Assembly: GCA_012728895.1 (NCBI GenBank)
Contig: JAAYEG010000070.1
Coordinates: forward strand, 1-64,000
Direction of reading: 5' to 3'
Length of the DNA stretch: 64,000 nucleotides
Source: Methanospirillum sp.
GTDB taxonomy: Archaea > Halobacteriota > Methanomicrobia > Methanomicrobiales > Methanospirillaceae
Positions 49,429 through 58,303 of the stretch are shown one piece after another; the stretch's first letter is position 1, and every line of letters starts with the position of its first letter. The notes beneath the pieces were generated by a model. That model was not told where the DNA came from, made no database searches, and worked only from the letters and a program-made list of their open reading frames with translations. A program made the position numbers and the translations under genes.

Positions 49429-50154
49429 TCAGACCGTGACCCGGCGGAAGAGGAGGGACGAGGCGGCGACCATCGCGGCGGCGAGCAGGAGGAGGGCCGC
49501 GAAGCCCGTCCAGGGCAATGGCGGCGCTGCGAACGAACGGATCAGGTCGATCGCCCACGAGACCGGGTTGCACCGCGCGATGGCCCGGAGCCAGGCCGGC
49601 ATCACGTCGTACGGCATCAGGGCCGACGAGGTGAAGAAGAGCGGCATCGAGAGGAGCGCGTTCACCGCGGCGTAGCCGTCGTGGTCCTGGACGAAGAGGG
49701 CGAGCGCGGTCGAGAACGACGAGAGCAGGACCCCGAAGACGAACAGCACCAGGTAGCTGAAGCCGACCTGGGCGGGGGAGAAGATCGTGGCGCCGAGCAG
49801 CACGGCGAGCAGCATGATCACGCTGGCCTGGAGGAGGCCCCGGACGGTGATGAAGAGGATCTTGCCATAGAGGATCGACTCGCGCGGCGACGGCAGGGCG
49901 AGGAACTTGTTCAGGAACCCCAGGATCTTGTCGAAGATCAGGGACGAGCCCCCCTGCATCCCGGCCGAGAGCATCGTCAGGACCAGGATCCCCGGCGTGA
50001 TGAAGTCCAGGTAGGAGTCCGTGAACCGGGTGGGGAGCGCCAGCCCGACGAAGATGAGCCATGCCGCAGGCATGATCAGGGCCGACCAGACGTTGAGCCG
50101 GCCCCGGACCCACCGGCGCATGTCCCTGAGGAAGTAGACCAGGACCGCGTTCAA
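49429..50154 (-). CDS. ABC-2 type transporter permease
   Basis: VYFLRDMRRWVRGRLNVWSALIMPAAWLIFVG...FTSSALMPYDVMPAWLRAIARCNPVSWAIDLIR. Confidence 0.88.
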   Translation of the reverse strand: MNAVLVYFLRDMRRWVRGRLNVWSALIMPAAWLIFVGLALPTRFTDSYLDFITPGILVLTMLSAGMQGGSSLIFDKILGFLNKFLALPSPRESILYGKILFITVRGLLQASVIMLLAVLLGATIFSPAQVGFSYLVLFVFGVLLSSFSTALALFVQDHDGYAAVNALLSMPLFFTSSALMPYDVMPAWLRAIARCNPVSWAIDLIRSFAAPPLPWTGFAALLLLAAAMVAASSLLFRRVTV

Positions 50155-51104
50155 TGTCGCCTCCGGATCATGTTGCGGAAGCTCCGGTAATCGAAACCCC
50201 CGCCCTCGTCCTGACGGCCGGCGAGCGCCAGGAAGACGTCGTCGAGGGTCGGGGAGGAGACCTCGAGCCCCCGGACCACGACGCCCTCTTCCGAGAGAGC
50301 GGCGAGCAGGGCCGGGACCTCGGCGGCCGCGTCGTCTGCGTGGTAGACCGACCGGTCCCCCTCGCGTCCGACGAGCCGGATCCCCCCGACCGCGACGGGC
50401 GGGGCCGGCCGGTCGGTCCTGAGCACCACCCGCTCACCCCCGATCCGGCGGCGGAGGGCGGCGGGCGCATCGATCGCCACGAGCCGCCCCCTCGCGATCA
50501 CCCCGACCCGGTCGCAGGCCTGGTCGGCCTCGTCCATATAGTGCGTGGTCACGAAGATCGTCATGCCCCCGCGTCGCAGGTCGGCGATGTGGTCCCAGAT
50601 CGCCCGGCGGCCCGCGACATCGAGCCCGAGCGTCGGCTCGTCGAGGAAGAGGACCTCGGGCTCGTGGACCAGGGCCTGCGCCAGCTCGAGCCGCCGGCGC
50701 ATCCCCCCCGAGTAGGTCCCCGTCAGGTCGTCAGCCCGGTCGGCCAGGTCCATGAGCCCGAGCACCTCGTCCACGCGGTCTCGTCCCGCGACACCGTAGA
50801 GGGCCGCGTAGAACCGGACGTTCTCGCGCCCCGTCAGCTTGATGTCGACGGCCATGTCCTGGGGCACGTAGCTGATCCGTTCGCGGACGCGGGCGGCCTC
50901 CCGGACCACGTCGTGCCCCGAGACCCGGGCCGTCCCGGCCGACGGCCGGAGGAGGGTGGTGAGCATCAGGACGGTCGTGGTCTTCCCCGATCCGTTCGGC
51001 CCGAGGAGTCCGAAGACCTCCCGGTCGACCGCGAGGTCCAGGTCGTCGACCGCCAGCAGGTCGCCGAACCGCCGTGTCAACCCGTCCGCCTCGATCGCCA
51101 CCAT
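50151..51104 (-). CDS. ABC-2 type transporter ATPase (DrrA-like)
   Basis: LLGPNGSGKTTTVLMLTTLLRPSAG; YSGGMRRRLELAQALVHEPEVLFLDEPTLGLD. Confidence 0.92.
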   Translation of the reverse strand: MVAIEADGLTRRFGDLLAVDDLDLAVDREVFGLLGPNGSGKTTTVLMLTTLLRPSAGTARVSGHDVVREAARVRERISYVPQDMAVDIKLTGRENVRFYAALYGVAGRDRVDEVLGLMDLADRADDLTGTYSGGMRRRLELAQALVHEPEVLFLDEPTLGLDVAGRRAIWDHIADLRRGGMTIFVTTHYMDEADQACDRVGVIARGRLVAIDAPAALRRRIGGERVVLRTDRPAPPVAVGGIRLVGREGDRSVYHADDAAAEVPALLAALSEEGVVVRGLEVSSPTLDDVFLALAGRQDEGGGFDYRSFRNMIRRRH

Positions 51105-51241
51105 GCACGCCTTCCCGTCGACCCGGCCCCCCCCGCCGCGGATGGAACGGGCGCGTCCGGCGTCATGCTCTATGGTCCGCCCCCCGGCATAAAAGGGACG
51201 GCAATACCGCCCCCGGGGCCGAAAGCTTTTATGGCGATTCG

Positions 51242-51261
51242 TGCCATGCTATGGCATAGCA
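51242..51261. promoter_or_regulatory. Overlapping inverted repeats upstream of first livK-like gene
   Basis: TGCCAT-GCT-ATGGCA and TGCTAT-GGC-ATAGCA overlap. Confidence 0.5.
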
Positions 51262-51276
51262 CTTTGGGGAAGATGC

Positions 51277-52584
51277 ATGAAAGCCCACCTGATAGCTGCA
51301 ATCGTCGGCCTCCTCGTGGTCTCGGCCTGCTTCGCGGGCTGTACCGGCACGGAGGCCTCGACGGACACTCTCAAGATCGGGGTCGTGGCCTCCATGACCG
51401 GGCCGGCCTCGACCACCGGAAAAGATGTCTGGCAGTCGGCCCAGCTCGCCGCGGACGAGATAAATGCCAAGGGCGGGATCACCGTCGGCGGCAAGAAGAC
51501 CACGATCGAGCTCGTCCAGGGCGACGACGAGTCCACCCGCGAGGGTGGGATGAAGGCCGTCACCAAGATGATCACCGACGACAAGGTCGATCTCCTCACC
51601 GGCGGGTTCTCGTCCGCCGTCGTCACGGCCCACCAGGCGCTCGTGGCCGAGAACGGGGTCCCGTACGTCATCAGCGGCGCCTCGAGCTCGACCGTCACCC
51701 GGCGCACGGACATCAACACCTCGATGATGTTCCACCTGGCGCCGATCACCGAGGCATCGGCGGCTGCGGGGACGATCTTCATCGACGACACCATGCGCCC
51801 GGCGGTCAACGCGAAGTTTGGCCGGCCCGCGGACCAGCCCCTCCGGCTGGGCGTGATCTACCAGGACAGCCCGTTCGGCAAGGGCGGGCTCGACTCGATC
51901 AAGGACACGATCGCGTCGAAGGGCCTCAAGGTCCAGGTCGTCGCGGAGGAGCCGTTCAAGATGGGCGAGACCGACTACCGGACGCTTCTGACCTCGGTCA
52001 AGGCGAAGGGCGTCGACGTCGTCTACCCGATCGCGTTCCTCAACGAGGAGGTCCCGATGCTGACCCAGGCCCGGCGCGATGTCGGCCTGAACACGCTCTT
52101 CATGGCCGTGGAGTGCGTCGACGACCCCGACTACTACAAGGGCGTCGCGCAGTACGGCGACTACTCGATCATCCAGAGCCGGTTCTCGGCCTACGCGACG
52201 CCGAAGGGCCCGATCAGCGGCAACGTCGAGAAGTACCGCGCGGATTACACGGCCCGGTTCGGCGCCTCGCCCGGGATGATGGGCGCGGCCACCTACGAGG
52301 GTATCTACGTCGCCGCGGCGGCGGCGGAGAAGGCCGGCTCCACCGACAGGGCAGCGCTGACCAGCGCGCTCACCACGATCAGCGTCCCCGAGATCGTCGA
52401 GAGCCAGCTGGGCGGCGCGATCACGTTCGCGAACGAGCACCGCGAGGCCCAGTTCAACCTCTTCATGGAGCAGCTGCACTGGGACGAGGCGAAGCAGGAG
52501 CTCCGGCCGAAGATCATCTGGCCCGCCGAGTTGATGGAGATGGAGTTCCAGATCCCCGACTGGTACCGGCCGTCGGGCGCCTGA
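51277..52584 (+). CDS. Branched-chain amino-acid type ABC substrate-binding lipoprotein
   Basis: Lipobox VSACFAGCTG; LKIGVVASMTGPASTTGKDVWQSAQLAADEINAKGG. Confidence 0.92.
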   Translation: MKAHLIAAIVGLLVVSACFAGCTGTEASTDTLKIGVVASMTGPASTTGKDVWQSAQLAADEINAKGGITVGGKKTTIELVQGDDESTREGGMKAVTKMITDDKVDLLTGGFSSAVVTAHQALVAENGVPYVISGASSSTVTRRTDINTSMMFHLAPITEASAAAGTIFIDDTMRPAVNAKFGRPADQPLRLGVIYQDSPFGKGGLDSIKDTIASKGLKVQVVAEEPFKMGETDYRTLLTSVKAKGVDVVYPIAFLNEEVPMLTQARRDVGLNTLFMAVECVDDPDYYKGVAQYGDYSIIQSRFSAYATPKGPISGNVEKYRADYTARFGASPGMMGAATYEGIYVAAAAAEKAGSTDRAALTSALTTISVPEIVESQLGGAITFANEHREAQFNLFMEQLHWDEAKQELRPKIIWPAELMEMEFQIPDWYRPSGA

Positions 52585-52672
52585 ACCGGGGGAGAGCAGA
52601 GACCGAACGCTGACCCCCAGGCCGCCCGGCCCCACCAGAGCCGGGCGGCGCATGGGGAGAGATAGAGATAGC

Positions 52673-53980
52673 ATGAAGATCACGTACCTGATACTGATCG
52701 CCGGGCTCGTGCTCGGAGCCGGCCTCGTGGCCGGCTGCAGCACGCCGGGCGAGGCGGGCGACTCCCTGAAGATCGGGGTGGTTGCTTCCATGACGGGGCC
52801 GGCATCGACCACCGGCCGGGACATGTGGCAGTCGGCGCAGCTCGCGGCCGACGAGATCAACGCGAAGGGCGGAATCACCGTCGGGGGCAAGAAGACGATG
52901 ATCGAGCTCGTCCAGGGCGACGACGAGTCCACCCGCGAGGGTGGGATCAAGGCCGTCACCAAGATGATCACCGACGACAAGGTGGACCTCCTCACCGGCG
53001 GGTTCTCGTCCGCCGTCGTCACGGCCCACCAGGCGTTCGTGGCCGAGAACGGCGTGCCGTACATCATCACCGGCGCCTCGAGCCCGACCATCACGCACCG
53101 TACAGACATCAACACCTCGGTGATGTTCCACCACTGCCCGACCACGGACGACTACGGGGCGAAGACGATCCTGTTCGTGGACGAGGTGATGCGCCCGTCG
53201 ATCAACGGAAAGTTCAACCGGCCCGCGGACCAGCCCCTGCGGCTGGCGATGATCTACCAGGACAGCCCGTACGGCAAGGGCGTCCTCTCGGCGGTTAAGG
53301 ACACGATCGAAAAGGACGGTCTCGGTATCGAGATCGTCGCGGAGGAGCCCTACAAGATGGGCGAGACCGACTACCGGACGATCCTGACCCAGGTCAAGGC
53401 GACGAACCCCGACGTGGTCTACGCCGCCGCGTTCCTGAACGAGCAGGTGCCGATGATGACCCAGGCCCGGCGCGACGTCGGCCTCGACACGATCTTCCTC
53501 GCGGTCGAGTGCAACGACGACCCCGACTACTACAAGGGCCTCGGGCAGTATGGAGAGGCCTCGATCATCGAGAGCCGCTTCTCGCCCTACGTCGTGCCCA
53601 GGGGTCCGATCGGCCCGGCGGTCGAGCAATACCAAAAGGATTATGCGGCCCGGTTCACCACCTCTCCGGGTATGATGGGCGCGGCGACGTACGAGGGTGT
53701 CTATGTCGCCGCGGCGGCGGCCGAAGCGGCCGGCTCCACCGAGAAGGGCGCGCTCGTCGAGGCCCTCCGGACCGTGCGGGTGCCCGAGATGATCGAGTCC
53801 ATGGAGAACGGCACGATCTCGTTCGAGAACCAGTTCCGCGAGAGCCGGTCGAACCTCTTCATGGAGCAGCTCCACTGGGACGATGCCAAGCAGGAGCTTC
53901 GACCGAAGGTCGTCTGGCCCGCCGCCCTCGCAGAGACCGACTTCCAGCTCCCGGACTGGTACCGCCCCGGGGGCGCCTGA
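52673..53980 (+). CDS. Second, closely related ABC substrate-binding lipoprotein
   Basis: LVAGCSTP lipobox; strong similarity to 51277..52584 throughout. Confidence 0.92.
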   Translation: MKITYLILIAGLVLGAGLVAGCSTPGEAGDSLKIGVVASMTGPASTTGRDMWQSAQLAADEINAKGGITVGGKKTMIELVQGDDESTREGGIKAVTKMITDDKVDLLTGGFSSAVVTAHQAFVAENGVPYIITGASSPTITHRTDINTSVMFHHCPTTDDYGAKTILFVDEVMRPSINGKFNRPADQPLRLAMIYQDSPYGKGVLSAVKDTIEKDGLGIEIVAEEPYKMGETDYRTILTQVKATNPDVVYAAAFLNEQVPMMTQARRDVGLDTIFLAVECNDDPDYYKGLGQYGEASIIESRFSPYVVPRGPIGPAVEQYQKDYAARFTTSPGMMGAATYEGVYVAAAAAEAAGSTEKGALVEALRTVRVPEMIESMENGTISFENQFRESRSNLFMEQLHWDDAKQELRPKVVWPAALAETDFQLPDWYRPGGA

Positions 53981-53998
53981 CCGGGCGCGGGAGAGTGC

Positions 53999-54880
53999 GT
54001 GGCAACCGACCCTGCCACTCTTTTACAGATCCTCTTCTGGGGGCTCTATGCGGGCTGCATCTACATCCTGCTCGCGACCGGGGTCAACCTGATCTTCGGC
54101 GTGATGAAGACCGTGAACTTCGCGCACGGCACGCTGCTGATGCTCGGGGCGTACGTCACCCTCTCGTTCTTCCTCGCGACGGGCGTGAACCCGTACCTCC
54201 TGCTCGCGCTGACGATCCCGGTGCTGCTGCTCGTCGGAGTCGCCGTCGAACGGCTCGCGTTCCGGCCCGTGCTCGGCTCGCACAAGCTCAACGAGATCTT
54301 CCTCTCGATCGGCCTGATCTACGTCTTCGAGAACGGCGTGGCCATCATCTGGGGCAGCGACTACCAGTCGCTCCGCTCACCGTTCGAGTCGGTGGTGATC
54401 GACCTCGGCGTCTTTTCGCTCCCGCTCGACTACCTGATCATCATCGGGGCGACGGCGGTGATCCTGGTCGGCCTCTTCGTGCTGCTCCGGCGCACAAGGC
54501 TCGGGCTGGCGCTCCGCGCCACGAGCCAGAACCGGAAGGCCGCGATGCTCTCGGGGATCAACGTGGAGCGGATGGACATGATCGCGTTCGGCCTCGGCGC
54601 GGCCCTGGCCGGCGCGGCCGGCACGCTCTGGGCCGTCTCGGGCCAGGTCTTCGACCCGTACATGGGCTCGGTGCCGGCGGTCAAGGCGTTCGCGATCGTG
54701 ATCCTGGGCGGTCTCGGCTCGATCCCCGGCGCGATCCTCGGCGGGCTCTTCTACGGGGTGGCCGAGAGCGCGGCGACGTACACGCTCGGCGGGGCCTGGA
54801 AGGATGCGATCTCGTTCGTGGTCCTGATCGCGGTGCTGGTGCTCAGGCCCACGGGCCTCTTCGGCGAGCGGGGGGAGTGA
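53999..54880 (+). CDS. livH: Liv-type ABC permease (LivH), GTG start
   Basis: LATGVNLIFGVMKTVNFAHGTLLMLGAYV. Confidence 0.92.
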   Translation: MATDPATLLQILFWGLYAGCIYILLATGVNLIFGVMKTVNFAHGTLLMLGAYVTLSFFLATGVNPYLLLALTIPVLLLVGVAVERLAFRPVLGSHKLNEIFLSIGLIYVFENGVAIIWGSDYQSLRSPFESVVIDLGVFSLPLDYLIIIGATAVILVGLFVLLRRTRLGLALRATSQNRKAAMLSGINVERMDMIAFGLGAALAGAAGTLWAVSGQVFDPYMGSVPAVKAFAIVILGGLGSIPGAILGGLFYGVAESAATYTLGGAWKDAISFVVLIAVLVLRPTGLFGERGE

Positions 54881-54881
54881 C

Positions 54882-55853
54882 GTGGAACTCGACAACGCCC
54901 GGCGCTGGCTGCCCTGGATCGCCCTCGCCGTCGCGCTCGCCGTGCCGTTCCTCGTCTCGGGCAACATCTACCTGCTGACCACCGCCTCGATCGCGCTGGT
55001 CTTCATCATCTATACCGAGGCCTGGAATTTCCTGGCGGCGTCGGGCCAGGGCTCCCTCGGGCACGCGGCGTTCTTCGGCCTGGGGGCGTACGCGTCGGCC
55101 CTGATCGCCACGGGCTTCGGCCTGCCCCCGGTCGTGACCTCGTTCCTGGGCGGGCTCTTCGCCGCGGGGATCGGGGTCCTGATCGGCCTGACCTGCGTCC
55201 GGCTGAAAGAGTGGTTCCTGGCGATGGTCACGTTCGGCTTCGCGATCATCATCCAGACGCTGATGGTCAGCCAGTTCGCCGGGATCACCGGCGGGTGGGA
55301 CGGCACCTCGGCGCCGCCGCTCGTGCCCTCGTCCGTGCCGTTCGCGCCGTTCCTCCACTACTACCTGATCCTGGCCGTACTGGTCGCGGTGCTGCTCGGG
55401 TTCCACCATCTCCTGGCCGGGCGGACGGGCCTCGCCTTTGCCGCGATCCGCGAGAACGAGACCGAGGCACGGGCCTCGGGGATCGACCCGATCCGGTACA
55501 AGCTCTTCGCGTTCGCGGTCAGCGCCGCCGTCGCGGGCGTGGCGGGGGCGCTCGAGGTCCACCAGTTCGCGTACGTGACGCCCGAGATCTTCGGGACGGA
55601 GTACTCGTTCTGGCCGATCGTCTACGCGATCTCCGGCGGGCTGGGGACGCTCGCGGGCCCGATCGTGGGGACGATCGCGGTGACGCTCCTCTGGGAGGGG
55701 CTGCGCGGGCTCGGGCTGACCTACGCGCGGTTCGTGATCATCGGCCTGCTGCTGGTACTGATCGTGATCTTCCTGCCGAAGGGGCTGATCTCGCTCCCGG
55801 AGAGGCTGCGCGAGCGGCGCGAGCAGCGGGAGCGCGACGGCCCGCCGCCGTGA
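54882..55853 (+). CDS. livM: Liv-type ABC permease (LivM)
   Basis: AWNFLAASGQGSLGHAAFFGLGAYASALI; AIRENETEARASGIDPIRYKLFAF. Confidence 0.92.
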   Translation: MELDNARRWLPWIALAVALAVPFLVSGNIYLLTTASIALVFIIYTEAWNFLAASGQGSLGHAAFFGLGAYASALIATGFGLPPVVTSFLGGLFAAGIGVLIGLTCVRLKEWFLAMVTFGFAIIIQTLMVSQFAGITGGWDGTSAPPLVPSSVPFAPFLHYYLILAVLVAVLLGFHHLLAGRTGLAFAAIRENETEARASGIDPIRYKLFAFAVSAAVAGVAGALEVHQFAYVTPEIFGTEYSFWPIVYAISGGLGTLAGPIVGTIAVTLLWEGLRGLGLTYARFVIIGLLLVLIVIFLPKGLISLPERLRERREQRERDGPPP

Positions 55854-55854
55854 G

Positions 55855-56544
55855 TCAGAGCCCGAGGTACGACGCCTGCACCCGAGGGTCCTCGAGGAGC
55901 GCGGCGGACGGGCCCTCGATCACGACCCGCCCGTTCTCGAGCACGTACCCGCGGTCCGAGTACTCGAGGGCGGAGCGGACGTTCTGCTCGAGCAGGAGCA
56001 CGGTCAGGCCCTCGCGGTTGAGGGCTGCGATCGACTCGAGCACGGTCGAGACGTAGAGGGGCGAGAGCCCGAGCGAGGGCTCGTCCAGGATCAGCAGGCG
56101 CGGGCGGGCGGCGAGCGCGCGTCCGATGGCGAGCATCTGCTGCTCGCCGCCGGACATGGTCCCGGCGAGCTGGTCCCGCCGCTCGGCGAGGACCGGGAAG
56201 AGGTCGTAGACGCGGGCGTCGACCTCGCCGCCGTGGCCATAGGCGCCGAGCGCCAGGTTCTCGGCGACGGTCATCCTGCCGAAGAGCTCGCGCTTCTCGG
56301 GGACGATCGCGATGCCGCGCGCGGCGACGTCGTTCGGCTTCAGGCCCGTGATCTCCTCATCCTCGAACCGGATGGAGCCCCGGGCGGGCCGGTTGAGGCC
56401 CATCACGCTCTCGACGAGCGTGGACTTGCCGGCGCCGTTCGGGCCGAGGACGGTGACGCACTCACCGTCGCCGACGGCGAGCGAGAGGTCCCAGAGGACC
56501 TGGAGCCGGCCGTGGAAGACGTCGAGCGACTGGATCTCGAGCAC
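55855..56544 (-). CDS. livF: Liv-type ABC ATPase (LivF)
   Basis: VLGPNGAGKSTLVESVMGL; MSGGEQQMLAIGRALAARPRLLILDEPSLGLSP. Confidence 0.93.
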   Translation of the reverse strand: MLEIQSLDVFHGRLQVLWDLSLAVGDGECVTVLGPNGAGKSTLVESVMGLNRPARGSIRFEDEEITGLKPNDVAARGIAIVPEKRELFGRMTVAENLALGAYGHGGEVDARVYDLFPVLAERRDQLAGTMSGGEQQMLAIGRALAARPRLLILDEPSLGLSPLYVSTVLESIAALNREGLTVLLLEQNVRSALEYSDRGYVLENGRVVIEGPSAALLEDPRVQASYLGL

Positions 56545-56547
56545 GGT

Positions 56548-57276
56548 TCACGCCGCCGCGGCCCGCCCGAGGTACGATTCGACCACGCGCGGGTCGGAGA
56601 GCACCCCGGACGGCAGGCCGTCTGCGATCTTCTCGCCCTTGTCGAGCACGACGACCCGGTCCGAGACGCCCGTAATGACCCTGAGGACGTGCTCGATCAG
56701 CAGAACCGTGGTCCCCCTGTCCCGGATCTTCCGGATCAGCCCGATTGCCTCGGAGGACTCGGAGGGGTTCAGCCCGGTGGTCAGCTCGTCGAGCAGGAGG
56801 AGCCGGGGCCGGCACGCGAGCGCCCGGGCGAGCTGGACTCGCTTGAGCTCCATCAGGTTCAGGTGGGAGAGGAGCCGCTCTGTCTTGTCGTCCGGGAACC
56901 CGACGAACGCGAGCATCGCGAGGGCCTCGTCGAAGGCCTCGGTGGTGGACGGGGTGTGGTGGTTCCCGAAACAGGCGCCGACCATGACTGCCTGGGCCGC
57001 GGTCATGCCGGGGAAGGATTGGGGGTGCTGGAAGGTCTTGGCGATCCCCCGGTGGCAGAGGCGGGACATCCCCATCTTCGTGACGTCCTCGCCCATGAAC
57101 CGGACGGTGCCGCCGTCGGGCCGGTACTGGCCCGAGATCACGTTCAGGAGCGTCGTCTTGCCAGCCCCGTTCGGCCCGACGAGACCGACGATCTCGCCCT
57201 CACTGACCCGGAGGTCGACGTCCTGGAGGGCGACGAGCCCGCCGAACCGCTTGGACACACCCTTCGTCTCGAGCAT
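56548..57276 (-). CDS. livG: Liv-type ABC ATPase (LivG)
   Basis: VSKRFGGLVALQDVDLRVSEGEIVGLVGPNGAGKTTLLNVISG. Confidence 0.93.
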   Translation of the reverse strand: MLETKGVSKRFGGLVALQDVDLRVSEGEIVGLVGPNGAGKTTLLNVISGQYRPDGGTVRFMGEDVTKMGMSRLCHRGIAKTFQHPQSFPGMTAAQAVMVGACFGNHHTPSTTEAFDEALAMLAFVGFPDDKTERLLSHLNLMELKRVQLARALACRPRLLLLDELTTGLNPSESSEAIGLIRKIRDRGTTVLLIEHVLRVITGVSDRVVVLDKGEKIADGLPSGVLSDPRVVESYLGRAAAA

Positions 57277-57463
57277 CTGCATCCCCTGTGCTGTGTTAGC
57301 ATATAGCACGAGAGGAGATAAAGGCTTGGTTGCCGGCTCCCGCGGTCCGAAACGACGACCGCCGGGGAAACTCCTCTCTCCCCGGAACGGACGGTCGGGG
57401 GTCGCGGAGACGGTGTCCTGACCGGCGAACCATTTATGCCGGGGCGACTCGATACGCTGGTCC

Positions 57464-57835
57464 ATGACCTCCCTGCCGGTCCCGGACCCGGATCTACCCG
57501 CACGGTTCATCGGCTGCTGCGGGGCGTTCTGCGGGACGTGCGCGGCACTGAGAGATAACGCCTGTAAGGGGTGTAAACTCGGGTACGACACCGGTGAACG
57601 GGAGATCGCCAGGGCGAGGTGCGCCGTCAAGGTCTGCTGCCTGCGGGACCGGGGACTCACGACCTGCGCCGACTGCCCGGACTATCCGGGGTGCGGGACG
57701 GTGGGCGCCTTTCAGCGGAAGAAAGGGTACAAGTACGGGAGGTACCGGGCTTCGCTCGAGTTCATCCGGGAGCATGGGTACGCATCCTTTCTCGAGTCCG
57801 CAAAACGGTGGACCGGGCCGTACGGGAGGCTGTGA
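57464..57835 (+). CDS. DUF3795-type Cys-rich protein
   Basis: CCGAFCGTCAALRDNACKGCKLGY...CCLRDRGLTTCADCPDYPGC. Confidence 0.8.
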   Translation: MTSLPVPDPDLPARFIGCCGAFCGTCAALRDNACKGCKLGYDTGEREIARARCAVKVCCLRDRGLTTCADCPDYPGCGTVGAFQRKKGYKYGRYRASLEFIREHGYASFLESAKRWTGPYGRL

Positions 57836-58013
57836 GGAACCGTGGCCTCCGGGGATCCGCCCTCGGGGAGAGGGGGGCGAGTCCGGGAGGGTCGGAACGG
57901 TCCGGCACCGACGCCACGGCATCCGAGCGAGCGTCGGGGTTCGGGCGGCGGCAGGGGCCGGAAGGGTTCGATACGCTTATGACAGCCCGCGCTGAATACT
58001 GTAAGCCTCTTCT

Positions 58014-58098
58014 GCCGAGGTAGTCTAGTCCGGGAAGGCGTCGGCCTCGAAAGCCGATGGCGCTTTGCGCCTCGGGAGTTCAAATCTCCCCCTCGGCG
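58014..58098 (+). tRNA. tRNA-Ser (anticodon CGA)
   Basis: Acceptor gccgagg/cctcggc, discriminator G, anticodon loop ctcgaaa closed by gtcggc/gccgat, long variable arm, gagttcaaatctc T-arm. Confidence 0.92.
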
Positions 58099-58303
58099 TC
58101 CTTTTGTGATCTTCTCGCGACGCACATGACGACATCCACCCGTTTCTCCCCGAACGGGGCGTGAACAGGCCGGCAACGAGCAGTCCACGGGGAATCATGC
58201 GAAGGTCGGCCGGCCAAAGGTGAGGGGCGCCGTCGAGACGATCTGGCCCGGTTGCCGTTCATCCACGGTGAACCGGCGCGAAAAAAAAGGGAGGACGGGC
58301 GCG

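Noticed and set aside
50154-52613. 819-aa plus-strand ORF spanning the ABC ATPase and livK
   Set aside because: Runs antisense to the ABC ATPase, then out-of-frame through livK; an artefact of GC-rich codon bias
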